Of a stretch of DNA of 64,000 nucleotides, positions 46,037 through 54,828 are shown piece after piece. The notes beneath the pieces were generated by a model. The model did not search any database, was not told the DNA's origin, and worked only from the letters and a program-made list of their open reading frames with translations. Location of the stretch: assembly GCF_016132445.1 (NCBI RefSeq), contig NZ_CP046056.1, positions 1,488,001 through 1,552,000 of the forward strand. Reading direction: 5' to 3'. This DNA comes from Venatoribacter cucullus (lineage in GTDB: Bacteria > Pseudomonadota > Gammaproteobacteria > Pseudomonadales > Oceanobacteraceae). The position numbers and the translations under genes are program-made. Every line of letters begins with the position of its first letter. The first letter of the stretch is position 1.

Positions 46037-46957
46037 ATGCTGGATATCAATCATATTCTGGTCGTACTCGATCAGGACCACCCGGAACAAATCGCCCTTG
46101 ACCGGGCCTTATGGCTGGCCCGCTCGCTGGATGCCGACCTCACGCTGCTGACCCGCACCTGGGATGCCTATTGCGAAGACAGCTCCACTCTGGATGCCGA
46201 AACCCGCAACAAGGTGAAACACGCCCTGCTGCAGAAATCAGAGCATTGGCTCGACAGCTTTACTGCCGAAGCCACCGACCTGACCATCCGCACCGAAGTG
46301 CACTGGCAGAAACACATACACGAAGCGGTTCTGGAATCACTGCGCCAGCAGGATTTTGATCTGGTCATCAAAGGCACTGGCCCGCACAACCTGCTCGACC
46401 GCATTTTCACCCATACCGACTGGAATCTGCTGCGCCACTGCCCGGCCCCGGTGATGCTGGTGAAATCGGCTCAGCCCTGGCGCCACAACCGCGTGCTGGC
46501 CTGTATTGATGCCACCTCACCGGATAAAGGCCACCAGCTGATCAACGACAATATTCTGTCCTACGCCGAACACCTGTCGGACCACTTTGAAACCGACCTG
46601 CATCTGGTCAACGCCTACCCGCTGGTGTCGGTAGCCTTTGCGATGGTGCCGGAAGTCAGTGCACCGGATGATATTCAGCACTATATCCACGAACAGCACG
46701 AAGACGCCTGCGAACAATGGGCGCGTAAATACAACATCAATGCCGACCATATTCATATCGGCGAAGGTGATCCGGAAAACGTCGTGGCCCGGGTGGCGGA
46801 AGAAACCGAAGCGGATCTGGTGGTGGTCGGCAGTATTGGCCGCACCGGTCTGGCCGGCGTCCTCATCGGCAACACCGCCGAGCAGCTGGTGGATAAAGTG
46901 AACTGCGACGTCATCGTTATCAAACCCTCAGACGGTGTCAGCCCGGACGCTGAATAA
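46037..46957 (+). CDS. Tandem universal stress protein
   Basis: A 306-residue protein with two UspA domains (about 1-150 and 155-306). The second ends in the ATP-binding pattern VVGSIGRTGLAGVLIGNTAEQLVDKVNCDVIVIKP; the first has the same region with IKGTGPHNLLDRIFTHTDWNLLRHCPAPVMLVK. Two-domain Usp proteins of the UspE type bind nucleotides and respond to starvation or low oxygen. AGGAG precedes the ATG by 8 bases. It heads the usp-pta-flavodoxin run. Confidence 0.92.
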   Translation: MLDINHILVVLDQDHPEQIALDRALWLARSLDADLTLLTRTWDAYCEDSSTLDAETRNKVKHALLQKSEHWLDSFTAEATDLTIRTEVHWQKHIHEAVLESLRQQDFDLVIKGTGPHNLLDRIFTHTDWNLLRHCPAPVMLVKSAQPWRHNRVLACIDATSPDKGHQLINDNILSYAEHLSDHFETDLHLVNAYPLVSVAFAMVPEVSAPDDIQHYIHEQHEDACEQWARKYNINADHIHIGEGDPENVVARVAEETEADLVVVGSIGRTGLAGVLIGNTAEQLVDKVNCDVIVIKPSDGVSPDAE

Positions 46958-46971
46958 AAACAGGAGTTTCT

Positions 46972-47925
46972 ATGGACACCCAGGCACTGCATCAGGAAAT
47001 CCTGCAGAGCACCGCTGACCACCCGCACATGCGCCGCCTCTATGAGCAGGCGCTGTTGCGCCCCGCCATGCCCACAGCCGTCGTCCACCCAGCCAGCCCG
47101 GATTCCCTGGAAGGGGCCGTCGCGGCGCACCGGCTGGGCATGATACAGGCCATTCTGGTCGGCCCGAAACATAAAATCCGTGACTGTGCCAGCGCTGCCG
47201 GTGTGGATATCAGCGGCATTGAAATCCGCATCACCGAACACAGCCACCAGGCGGCGGAAACCGCCGTCGCCATGGTCCGCAGCGGCGAAGTCACCGCCCT
47301 GATGAAAGGCAGCATTGCCACCGATGAACTGCTCGGTGCCGTACTGGATAAAACCCGTGGCATCCGCACCGAGCGCCGCATCAGCCATGTGTTTTTTCTG
47401 GATGTGCCGTCCTACCCGAAACCGCTGTACATCACCGATGCCGCTATCAATATTCACCCCGATCTGCGCACCAAAAAAGACATCATCATCAATGCCGTGC
47501 AGCTGGCCCAAAGCATGGGCCTGAGCCTGCCCAAGGTGGCCATTCTCAGTGCCGTGGAAAAGGTGAAACCCGAGATTCCCAGCACCATCGATGCCGCGGC
47601 TCTGTGCAAGATGGCCGATCGCGGCCAGATTACCGGCGCCCTGCTGGATGGCCCGCTGGCCATCGACAACGCCATTAACCTGGAAGCCGCCAACAGTAAG
47701 GGCATTGCCTCGCCGGTGGCCGGTGATGCCGATATTCTGCTGGCACCCGACCTCGAAGCCGGCAACATTCTGGCCAAACAGCTTATTTATTTAGGCAATG
47801 CTCAGGCCGCCGGTTTATTGGTGGGTGCCCGGGTACCCATCATGCTGACCAGTCGCGCTGAAAAAATGGCCGGCCGTCTGCTGTCCTGCGCCCTGGCTCA
47901 GGCACTGGCACCCGTACCGCTATGA
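46972..47925 (+). CDS. Phosphate acetyl/butyryltransferase
   Basis: A 317-residue PTA/PTB-type acyltransferase moving acyl groups between CoA and phosphate. Visible family blocks: [51 protein letters not shown], and [44 protein letters not shown]. It is a short stand-alone domain like phosphotransbutyrylase or the C-terminal half of the enoyl-CoA hydratase/PTA fusion; no acetate kinase gene lies nearby. It follows the usp gene by 14 bases and overlaps the next gene by 4. Confidence 0.9.
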   Translation: MDTQALHQEILQSTADHPHMRRLYEQALLRPAMPTAVVHPASPDSLEGAVAAHRLGMIQAILVGPKHKIRDCASAAGVDISGIEIRITEHSHQAAETAVAMVRSGEVTALMKGSIATDELLGAVLDKTRGIRTERRISHVFFLDVPSYPKPLYITDAAINIHPDLRTKKDIIINAVQLAQSMGLSLPKVAILSAVEKVKPEIPSTIDAAALCKMADRGQITGALLDGPLAIDNAINLEAANSKGIASPVAGDADILLAPDLEAGNILAKQLIYLGNAQAAGLLVGARVPIMLTSRAEKMAGRLLSCALAQALAPVPL

Positions 47926-48386
47926 GCAAAACCCTGCTGGTCGTGGCCCATGCCCCTTCCGCCAATCTGCAGCGCTTGCTGGAAGCTGGCCGGCAGGGTT
48001 TTGCAGCTGCCGAAACCCACCACACCAAACTTTTGATCCGGGCTGCACTGGAAGCCAATGCCGAGGATACACTGGTGGCCTCAGCCATTGTGCTGCTGAC
48101 GCCGGAAAACCTCGGTTATATGAGCGGTGCCCTGAAGGACTATTTCGACCGGGTTTACTATCCCTGTCTGGAGCACACCCAGGGCAAACCCTGTGCCGCC
48201 ATCATCCGCGCCGGTCACGATGGCACCGGCACCCGGCGGGCACTGGAAACCATCACCACCGGCCTGCGCTGGCGCTGGGTTCAGGAGCCATTGATTCTGC
48301 GTGGCGACTGGCAGGACGATTTCCTGCAACAAAGTCAGGAGCTGATTCAGGCCATGGCCAGTGCGGTTGATACCGGCATTATCTGA
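47922..48386 (+). CDS. Flavodoxin-fold NAD(P)H oxidoreductase
   Basis: A 154-residue protein with a flavodoxin-like fold. The N-terminal strand-loop ([23 protein letters not shown]) would hold FMN phosphate; [27 protein letters not shown] is the characteristic second flavin loop. It resembles small NAD(P)H-dependent oxidoreductases. The 4-base overlap with the pta gene implies translational coupling. The substrate is unknown. Confidence 0.82.
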   Translation: MSKTLLVVAHAPSANLQRLLEAGRQGFAAAETHHTKLLIRAALEANAEDTLVASAIVLLTPENLGYMSGALKDYFDRVYYPCLEHTQGKPCAAIIRAGHDGTGTRRALETITTGLRWRWVQEPLILRGDWQDDFLQQSQELIQAMASAVDTGII

Positions 48387-48455
48387 AGCGGTATCACCAC
48401 CGCCGGGGCTCAGGTAGAATAGCCGGCCAGATAAACCCCGCGAAGAACATTCATC

Positions 48456-48833
48456 ATGACCCGCGTTAAAAAAAACCGCTCTCTCAAGCGTATCCACAGC
48501 GTTAAAACCGGCAGCATTTCCAAATTAAAAAGAGCCGCTGGTGTTGATCGCCAGGTCGGCAAACGAGTAAAAGGCCGCCGCACCCTGTCGGCTTACGAAA
48601 AGTTCCTGCTGGAAAATCCGGACGCCAGCGAAGCCGCTAAAGCAGCACAAAAAGCCGCTGAAAAAGCCGCTCTTGCCAAAGCCGAAGCGGCAGCAGAGGC
48701 CGCAGCTAAAGCAGAATCAGCCAGAACGGCCAAAACAGAGAAAGAAACGAGCAGCCAGGACAAGCAACGGGCCGAGCGGCCAAAGTCATTGCTGGATCAA
48801 CTCGACAACAAAGATATCGGCGACATTTACTGA
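48456..48833 (+). CDS. Lys/Ala-rich basic hypothetical protein
   Basis: A 125-residue protein with a strongly basic first third (VKKNRSLKRIHSVKTGSISKLKRAAGVDRQVGKRVKGRRT), a short conserved-looking SAYEKFLLENPDASEA helix, an Ala/Lys/Glu coiled-coil helix (about residues 58-95), and an acidic end (SLLDQLDNKDIGDIY). The basic region could bind RNA or ribosomes. Its stop overlaps the rlmG start by 1 base, hinting at a ribosome-related partner. Family not recognised. Confidence 0.7.
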   Translation: MTRVKKNRSLKRIHSVKTGSISKLKRAAGVDRQVGKRVKGRRTLSAYEKFLLENPDASEAAKAAQKAAEKAALAKAEAAAEAAAKAESARTAKTEKETSSQDKQRAERPKSLLDQLDNKDIGDIY

Positions 48834-49900
48834 TGCCGCACTGGGAAGCCACCGGCCTGCAGCTCGAATGTTGGCCGCCACTGCCGGAGCATATCGCCCG
48901 TCCCTGGGACGCTGGTGATGAACTGCTGGCAGCCACTGGCGAATCACCGGACTTACTGATCAACGACCGCTACGGAGCGCTGCAATGCGCCTTTCCACAG
49001 GCGGCCGTCTGGGCTGACAGTGCCTCGGCGCAAGCCGCCGCGCAGCGCAATCTGCAAGCCAACCAATGCTTACAGAGCGGTGCCGTCGTCTGGCAGGAAG
49101 GGGATTTACCAGCTGCCGCCACCCTGGTATTCATCAAGGTTCCCAAACAATTTGAACTGCTGCAGTTCTGGCTGCAGCAATGCCAGCAGCGCTTTGCCCC
49201 GCAGACCCGTTATGTGCTTGCCGGCATGGCCAAACACTGGCCGGTCAGCTGGTTACAGTGGCTGGAACAGCACGCCGGCAGCTACCGGCAAAGTCAGGTG
49301 CAGAAAAAAGCCCGGCTGGTAGAAATCACCCTGCCGCAGCCCTTACCGGCCCAACCTCTTTGGCGGGGTTATCACAGCCCTGACCAGCTGCAGTTTGAGG
49401 CACTGCCCGGGGTATTTGCCCGCGAGCAACTGGATATCGGCAGCCGCGTGTTATTGGACCTGCCCGATCCGGGCTACGGCGGTGTGCTCTGTGATCTGGG
49501 CTGTGGCAATGGCTTGCTGGGCCTGACGCTGGCGCACCGCTACCGGATTGAGCAGCTGATGTTAACCGACGATTCTTTTCTGGCCGTGCGTTCGGCCCGG
49601 CATAACGCGGCCCAGTTGGGCATTAACGCGGAGGTACGGCATGGGGATGGCCTGAGTGCTGTCAGTGAAACTCTGGACTGGGTAGTCTGTAATCCGCCCT
49701 TTCATGACGGCCACCGCCAACTGACCAATATTGCCGTAAGAATGTTCGAAGAAAGTCGCCAGCGCCTGGCAAAGGATGGGAAACTACTGGTGATCGCCAA
49801 CCGGCACCTGCCGTATTTGCCGGTGCTGAATAAAGAGTTCCGACAGGTGCAATCATTGGGGTCAGATCCGCGCTTCAGTCTGTATCTGAGCCGGAAATAA
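48833..49900 (+). CDS. rlmG: 23S rRNA (guanine1835-N2)-methyltransferase
   Basis: A 355-residue class I methyltransferase of the RlmG/RsmC group. The SAM-binding loop is GGVLCDLGCGNGLLGLTL and the catalytic NPPF motif is WVVCNPPFHDG. The degenerate N-terminal half (about residues 1-175) and the C-terminal RHLPYLPVLNKEF fit RlmG better than RsmC. It methylates G1835 of 23S rRNA in E. coli. Overlaps the preceding basic-protein gene by one base. Confidence 0.87.
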   Translation: MPHWEATGLQLECWPPLPEHIARPWDAGDELLAATGESPDLLINDRYGALQCAFPQAAVWADSASAQAAAQRNLQANQCLQSGAVVWQEGDLPAAATLVFIKVPKQFELLQFWLQQCQQRFAPQTRYVLAGMAKHWPVSWLQWLEQHAGSYRQSQVQKKARLVEITLPQPLPAQPLWRGYHSPDQLQFEALPGVFAREQLDIGSRVLLDLPDPGYGGVLCDLGCGNGLLGLTLAHRYRIEQLMLTDDSFLAVRSARHNAAQLGINAEVRHGDGLSAVSETLDWVVCNPPFHDGHRQLTNIAVRMFEESRQRLAKDGKLLVIANRHLPYLPVLNKEFRQVQSLGSDPRFSLYLSRK

Positions 49901-49902
49901 GA

Positions 49903-50259
49903 TCAGGCGCGGCGCTTATGCCGTGCCTGCTCCAAAGAAACCACGTCAACCGGGCTGAGATGCTCGGCAATCAGGCGATAAGCGTCTTGTTGCAGGTCAG
50001 CAAAGCGAGCCGTCAGCAGGCCTGTGTTCTGAGCAACACGGCGAACAGAGTAGACACTGGCAGAACCACAAACCGTCACCGCGCCTTTATGAGCCTGCAA
50101 TTGCAATTCCATACCCAATATGCGGAAACGACCTGCAGCATCACGCAGGCTTGGAATAGCATCCAGAGAAATCTCACAATCAAAGCCAAGGGGGGTGATA
50201 TTAACAGCCTCACCCTGCAGTAAAATCTGATCTTCTTCTTTTAATTTCACATTGGCCAT
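49903..50259 (-). CDS. Degenerate PilZ-like protein
   Basis: A 118-residue protein starting at ATG 50259; the open frame extends further but adds unlike sequence. Strands LLQGEAVNITPLGFDCEISLD and GMELQLQAHKGAVTVCGSASVYSVRRVAQNTGLLTARFADLQQDAYRLIAEHL recall the PilZ fold, but the c-di-GMP-binding RxxxR and (D/N)xSxxG motifs are absent. If PilZ at all, it probably does not bind c-di-GMP. Convergent with rlmG; a 393-base regulatory-looking gap precedes it. Confidence 0.6.
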   Translation of the reverse strand: MANVKLKEEDQILLQGEAVNITPLGFDCEISLDAIPSLRDAAGRFRILGMELQLQAHKGAVTVCGSASVYSVRRVAQNTGLLTARFADLQQDAYRLIAEHLSPVDVVSLEQARHKRRA

Positions 50260-50343
50260 GATGTTACCTGTCCTGGCAGCTGTATACAAAACGCACAATA
50301 ACCCACCTTGAAGGGACTGCCAAGCCCGGTCAAGACTGCTTTA

Positions 50344-50357
50344 AACAAACGTTTGTT
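50344..50357. promoter_or_regulatory. Perfect 14-bp palindrome AACAAACGTTTGTT
   Basis: A perfect dyad in the leader of the leftward PilZ-like gene, 85 bases from its ATG. Its form is typical of TetR-family operators; no TetR gene lies in the window. Confidence 0.45.
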
Positions 50358-50481
50358 GGCCCCGCACCCTTGTGACAACTGGATTCCCTTGTAAGGCACG
50401 GTATCACTGACCAGTATGCACCAAAATGGTTCAAATCAAGCCAATCTAAACACTTACTCCTCCATAACTAAATGCTTATTC

Positions 50482-50497
50482 TGTGACTCCCGTCACA
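50482..50497. promoter_or_regulatory. Perfect CRP/Vfr-type site
   Basis: TGTGA-CTCCCG-TCACA is an exact match to the CRP consensus TGTGA-N6-TCACA, inside a longer 8+8 bp dyad (TCTGTGAC-TCCC-GTCACAGA). It is 223 bases upstream of the PilZ-like gene and 156 bases upstream of the rightward hypothetical gene. Which gene it serves cannot be told from the sequence. Confidence 0.7.
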
Positions 50498-50652
50498 GAG
50501 CCGGAGCAGCCACGAGGATTCGCTCCCCAGTGGTACATGAATGCCCAAACAGCCCGCACAAGCGAACAGCAAAGAACCATGGTTCCATCCAACCAACAAA
50601 GGTTACAATCCGCCCCCGGTTACACCACTCTCTGCTCAGGATTCTTCTCACC

Positions 50653-51168
50653 GTGACTCAGTTCCAACGCATCGCATTCTGCACCAGTCTTGCTGTTATC
50701 AACGCCCCGCACGTCAGCTTCTGGGCCGAAACCCAGCACAGCAGTGCCGAGCCGTACCAGAAACTGCAGACCAAATTACTGGCCTGGTTACGCGGTGAGC
50801 TGAAATCCGAAGCCAATCTGCTGCGCTTCCACGAAGCCTTCTGTGACTGGCGGGATGCCCAGCCGGAAGACGACAGTCTGGCCTGGCGGTTATTGCAATT
50901 CTGCTGCGCCGCCCTGCACAGCGCCTGTGAAACCCTGTTTGATCCCGAATGTGACGACACTGAATTACTGCTCGGCAGCCTGGAAGCCCTCTGGGCCGAA
51001 ATGGATGAGCTGGGGGCAGAAACGACGGAACTGCGCCAGTACTGGCACAGCCTGCAACAGGAATTACCGGACCTGATCAAAGACAACACCCGCCTGCCAT
51101 TTCCCAAAGCCTGGTTTGTCTGGCTGCAGGAAGCCGATGTCAGCCTGTTCGGCCTCAGCAACGACTGA
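50653..51168 (+). CDS. Hypothetical protein, 171 aa
   Basis: I do not recognise this protein. It is acidic, cytoplasmic and predicted all-helical, with many Leu/Trp/Glu residues (LLAWLRGELKSEANLLRFHEAFCDWRDAQPEDD; SLEALWAEMDELGAETTELRQYW) and several cysteines in FCCAALHSACETLFDPECDD. I start at GTG 50653, with an AGGA 11 bases upstream; the reading frame is open further upstream, but the extra part looks non-coding. It has its own promoter region with the CRP-like site and may be the first gene before trhP-rluA (55-base gap). Confidence 0.65.
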   Translation: MTQFQRIAFCTSLAVINAPHVSFWAETQHSSAEPYQKLQTKLLAWLRGELKSEANLLRFHEAFCDWRDAQPEDDSLAWRLLQFCCAALHSACETLFDPECDDTELLLGSLEALWAEMDELGAETTELRQYWHSLQQELPDLIKDNTRLPFPKAWFVWLQEADVSLFGLSND

Positions 51169-51223
51169 TACCGCCCCGTGAAGCTGATATAATGCCGCCA
51201 TTTTTCAGTGGGTAATCAGCTTC

Positions 51224-52564
51224 ATGACTCCAGAATTACTTTCTCCGGCGGGCACCATCCGCAATATGGAATACGCCTTCGCTTACGGCGCCGATGCCGT
51301 TTATGCTGGTCAGCCGCGCTACAGCCTGCGCGTCCGCAATAACGACTTCACCCTCGATAATCTGGCCAACGGCATCGGTCGCGCCCATGAACTGGGCAAG
51401 AAGTTTTACGTCGCCAGTAACATTGCCCCGCACAACAGCAAAGTCGACACCTACATGCGCGACATCGAACCGGTGATCGCCATGCAGCCCGATGCCCTGA
51501 TTATGTCCGATCCCGGCCTGATCATGCTGGTGAAGGACCGCTGGCCCGATCAGGTGGTGCATCTGTCGGTGCAGGCCAACGTGGTCAATTACGCGTCGGT
51601 GGAATTCTGGCGCCGTCAGGGCGTCAGCCGCATTATTCTGTCGCGCGAGTTATCACTGGATGAAATCGCCGAGATCCGCCAGCGTTGCCCGGAAATGGAA
51701 ATCGAAGTGTTCGTGCATGGCGCACTCTGTATTGCCTACTCCGGCCGCTGTCTGCTGTCGGGCTATATGAATCACCGCGACCCGAATCAGGGCACCTGCA
51801 CCAACGCCTGCCGCTGGAAATACGATGCCCATGAAGCAGAAGAAACCCTGTCCGGTGACGTCGTGCCGACCGGGGTGAACGAGTTCGATCCAACGCTGGG
51901 CGTGGGTAAACCCACCGATAAAATCTTCCTGCTGCAGGAAGGCAACCGCCCCAATGAATACATGCCGGCCTTTGAAGACGAGCACGGCACCTACATTATG
52001 AATTCGCGCGATCTGCGCGCCATTCAGCACATCGAGCAGCTGGTAAAACTGGGCGTGCATTCGCTGAAAATCGAAGGCCGTACCAAGTCACATTACTACG
52101 TCGCACGCACCGCTCAGGCCTACCGCAAAGCCATTGATGACGCCGTTGCCGGCCGTGGTTTTGATAAAAACCTGATGGATACGCTGGAGAATATGTCCAA
52201 CCGCGGTTACACCGAAGGCTTCTTCCGCCGCCATGTGCACGATGAGTATCAGAATTACGAACGCGGCGTATCCACCAGCACCCACCAGCAGTTTGTCGCC
52301 GAAGTCATCGCCGATCAGGGCGATGCCTTGCTGCTGGACGTGAAAAACCGCTTTCAGGTGGGCGATTCGCTGGAACTGATGACCCCCGCCGGCAACCTCA
52401 CCTTCACTCTCGATGCCTTAACCGATCAGCACGGTAAGCCGCGCAACGATGCACCGGGTTCCGGTTTTGTGGTGCGTCTGCAGAAACCCGCCGGCTGCCC
52501 CGGCGGCGACCTCAGCAAAGCCCTGCTGATCCGCAATCTGCCGGATGCCGGTGGCGAGGCATGA
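51224..52564 (+). CDS. trhP: tRNA 5-hydroxyuridine synthase (U32 peptidase family)
   Basis: A 446-residue U32-family protein like E. coli YegQ/TrhP, which makes 5-hydroxyuridine at position 34 of tRNA. The N-terminus TPELLSPAGTIRNMEYAFAYGADAVYAG and the cysteine-bearing HGALCIAYSGRCLLSGYMNHRDPNQGTCTNACRWKY region are family hallmarks; the cysteines are likely Fe-S ligands. Its stop overlaps the start of rluA by 4 bases, so two tRNA modification enzymes are made together. Confidence 0.92.
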   Translation: MTPELLSPAGTIRNMEYAFAYGADAVYAGQPRYSLRVRNNDFTLDNLANGIGRAHELGKKFYVASNIAPHNSKVDTYMRDIEPVIAMQPDALIMSDPGLIMLVKDRWPDQVVHLSVQANVVNYASVEFWRRQGVSRIILSRELSLDEIAEIRQRCPEMEIEVFVHGALCIAYSGRCLLSGYMNHRDPNQGTCTNACRWKYDAHEAEETLSGDVVPTGVNEFDPTLGVGKPTDKIFLLQEGNRPNEYMPAFEDEHGTYIMNSRDLRAIQHIEQLVKLGVHSLKIEGRTKSHYYVARTAQAYRKAIDDAVAGRGFDKNLMDTLENMSNRGYTEGFFRRHVHDEYQNYERGVSTSTHQQFVAEVIADQGDALLLDVKNRFQVGDSLELMTPAGNLTFTLDALTDQHGKPRNDAPGSGFVVRLQKPAGCPGGDLSKALLIRNLPDAGGEA

Positions 52565-53181
52565 ATCAGGTTCCGGATATTCTGCACATCGATGACCAGA
52601 TTATTGTCATCAACAAACCGGCCGGGCTGCTGAGTGTACCCGGCTTATACAACAAAGACTGCGCCTATGCCCGCCTGCAGGCGGTGCATGGCGAGCTGCA
52701 TATTATTCATCGGCTGGATATGGATACCTCTGGTATTCTGGTGTACGCCCGCAATAAAGCGGCGTTAACCGCTGTGCAGCAACAGTTTGAAAAGCAAACC
52801 ACCCGCAAAGTGTATGAAGCACTGCTGATCGGCAAACTGAAGGGTAACCGGGGCTGTGTGAACCTGCCCATCTGTGTCGACTGGCCGAACCGGCCGCTGC
52901 AGAAAATCTGCCACGTCGACGGCCGCTATGCCTTAACCCGCTGGCAGCGGCTGGAACAGACCGAAGACTTCACCCGGGTAGAGCTGTATCCGCAAACCGG
53001 TCGTTCACACCAGTTACGGTTACACATGCTGAGCATCGGCCACCCGATTATCGGCGACCCCTTCTACGCGCCGGACAGCGCTAAAGAAAACCCGCGCCTG
53101 ATGCTGCACGCCCGCGAACTGGATTTTAACCACCCCTCCAGCGGCGAACGGCTGGCCTTTGTGCTGCCGGCACCCTTTTGA
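52561..53181 (+). CDS. rluA: RluA-type pseudouridine synthase
   Basis: A 206-residue pseudouridine synthase; the catalytic Asp is in HRLDMDTSGILVYA. The NLPICVDWPNRPLQKICH block and TGRSHQLRLHMLSIGHPIIGDPFYA follow E. coli RluA closely. RluA modifies U746 of 23S rRNA and U32 of several tRNAs. The overlap with trhP suggests a shared role in tRNA anticodon-loop modification. Convergent with the DUF1461 gene. Confidence 0.87.
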   Translation: MNQVPDILHIDDQIIVINKPAGLLSVPGLYNKDCAYARLQAVHGELHIIHRLDMDTSGILVYARNKAALTAVQQQFEKQTTRKVYEALLIGKLKGNRGCVNLPICVDWPNRPLQKICHVDGRYALTRWQRLEQTEDFTRVELYPQTGRSHQLRLHMLSIGHPIIGDPFYAPDSAKENPRLMLHARELDFNHPSSGERLAFVLPAPF

Positions 53182-53182
53182 T

Positions 53183-53917
53183 TTAAGCCGAATGTGGCTG
53201 CTGCCCGGATACGCGGCGCAACAGCCACAACGCCAGCCCGAATAAGAATAAACCGCCGGCCACAATGGCCGCACCGATGCCACCAAACAGGTACGGCGCT
53301 TTCATCAAGGTACTCATCAGCGAATCCTGATAATAAAAGAACCACTGATTCCCTTCCGGAAAAATCCACACATGCAGCTGGTAAAACACCGCCTTCGGGC
53401 CGATAGCAAACACCAGCGCCAGCGTGACCAGAACAAGCCCTCCCAACCACACCGCCTGCGCGCGCCAGAGTGGCCGGCAGCCCTGCCGTAACAGCCACCA
53501 CAGCAAGGCCAGCGTCAGCCAGGCTATCACCCAGGACGCCGTGCGCAGCGCATCAATTAAGTTGGCCACATCCTGCAGATGCACCACTTCGGCGTTATGC
53601 AGCAGCGGCTGTGAACGGCCACGCCAGTCAAAGCGGATATCCGCCAGGCCGTCACCCTGTTCGTGTACCGCCTGACTGATCGCATTGAACAGCCGCACAT
53701 GCCCGGGCTTCTCCAGTGTCTCCAGCCCCTGAATATGACGGTTTTGCGGGCCGAAACGGTCAATATGAGCACGGATGTCATACACCTCATACCACAGACC
53801 ATAACCGTAATGGGCCTGTGCCTGCAGCAACCAGCTAGCGGCCAGACAGCTGAGTAACAGCCCCAGCAGGGCGCTAAACCACAGCCCCTGCAGGTACTTT
53901 TCCAACGGTTCAGACAT
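53183..53917 (-). CDS. DUF1461 membrane protein
   Basis: A 244-residue inner-membrane protein with four or five hydrophobic helices (LWFSALLGLLLSCLAASWLLQ; SWVIAWLTLALLWWLL; AVWLGGLVLVTLALVFAIG; and a C-terminal one). The periplasmic segment NAEVVHLQDVANLIDALRTA and the late HVWIFPEGNQWFFYYQDSLMSTLMKAPYLFGG match DUF1461. Function unknown. Its start overlaps the hydrolase gene upstream by 8 bases. Confidence 0.85.
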   Translation of the reverse strand: MSEPLEKYLQGLWFSALLGLLLSCLAASWLLQAQAHYGYGLWYEVYDIRAHIDRFGPQNRHIQGLETLEKPGHVRLFNAISQAVHEQGDGLADIRFDWRGRSQPLLHNAEVVHLQDVANLIDALRTASWVIAWLTLALLWWLLRQGCRPLWRAQAVWLGGLVLVTLALVFAIGPKAVFYQLHVWIFPEGNQWFFYYQDSLMSTLMKAPYLFGGIGAAIVAGGLFLFGLALWLLRRVSGQQPHSA

Positions 53918-54761
53918 GAGTAAGAAACTCCTTTAAGGCCGTCGCCACTGCGGCACAGGTGGATGCTTCCAGATGAAAATGATGATGCCCGGGCAGGCTG
54001 ATTAACTGCCCCTGCGGCAACCACGACAGGCGTTGCTGAAAAACAGACAACGGTATAATTCCTTGCTCAGCACGGATTACCAGCGCCGGCACCGGCAGCT
54101 GCTGAAAAAACGCCTGCAGCTGCTCGTCGGTTAACCGTACCGAAGACGGCAGCCGCAGCCGCGGATCCGTCGTCCACTGCACGTCGCCGCTATCCAGCGT
54201 GCGTAAATTACGCGCCACTACCGCGCCAATGCAATCGGCACTTAACTCCGGGTTATTGCGCAGCCGCGCCTGCAGCGCCGCTGCTGCCGAACGATAGCGC
54301 CGGGATTCTGCAGCTGGCTGCGTCAGCACCGCCTGGGCGAGTTGTTGCGGCGCCTGCGCCGGTGCGGTGGTTAACGGCCCCAGTGCATCCAGCGCCATAT
54401 AAGATAACAGCCGCTCCGGTACCACCGCCGCCAGCAGTAATCCCGCCGCCGACCCCATAGAGTGACCCAGCAAATGGAAGGAACGACCGTGAAACAGCGG
54501 ATGGGTATGAATTAAATCGGTCAGTGCCGGCAACGACGACCAGATAAGGTACTCGCCGCCCTCACCCAGCCAGTCAGAATGCCCGTGGCCGGGTAAATCA
54601 ACTGCCACCACACAGTAATCTGCCAGCAATGGCGCCAGCCGGCTGAAGCTGGCAGCGTTATCCAGCCAGCCATGCAGGGCCAGTAAGAGGGGTTGATCAG
54701 GGTTACCGTAAACAACGCCACGCAACGTGCCGTAACGGCAGGCGCAGGACAGCTCAGTCAT
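53910..54761 (-). CDS. Alpha/beta-fold hydrolase
   Basis: A 283-residue serine hydrolase. Oxyanion motif LALHGWLDNAASF, the LPGHGHSDW turn, nucleophile LLGHSMGSAAGLLLA and the C-terminal histidine LPGHHHFHLEAS fit the fold; no signal peptide. Substrate unknown. It overlaps the DUF1461 gene and lies 67 bases downstream of sixA. Confidence 0.86.
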   Translation of the reverse strand: MTELSCACRYGTLRGVVYGNPDQPLLLALHGWLDNAASFSRLAPLLADYCVVAVDLPGHGHSDWLGEGGEYLIWSSLPALTDLIHTHPLFHGRSFHLLGHSMGSAAGLLLAAVVPERLLSYMALDALGPLTTAPAQAPQQLAQAVLTQPAAESRRYRSAAAALQARLRNNPELSADCIGAVVARNLRTLDSGDVQWTTDPRLRLPSSVRLTDEQLQAFFQQLPVPALVIRAEQGIIPLSVFQQRLSWLPQGQLISLPGHHHFHLEASTCAAVATALKEFLTHV

Positions 54762-54828
54762 AAAGAATTCCGGCCAGACAGGTCAGCGGGCATTCTGCCG
54801 CAACCACGCCCGGCGCGGAACCCATCTT

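Larger units (their letters stand above)
50260..50652. other. Longest non-coding gap (393 bases) between divergent genes
   Basis: It holds two perfect palindromes described separately (50344-50357 and 50482-50497). A possible -10 box TACAAT (50604-50609) lies about 44 bases before the rightward gene's GTG, but I see no good -35 box for it. No tRNA-like structure, terminator or credible small frame was found. An open frame through it from 50416 is out of keeping in composition with the gene it joins. Confidence 0.6.

Noticed and set aside
50416-50652. Upstream extension of the 171-residue hypothetical gene
   Set aside because: The extra residues are unlike the rest of the protein, and the stretch carries the CRP-type palindrome and a possible -10 box.
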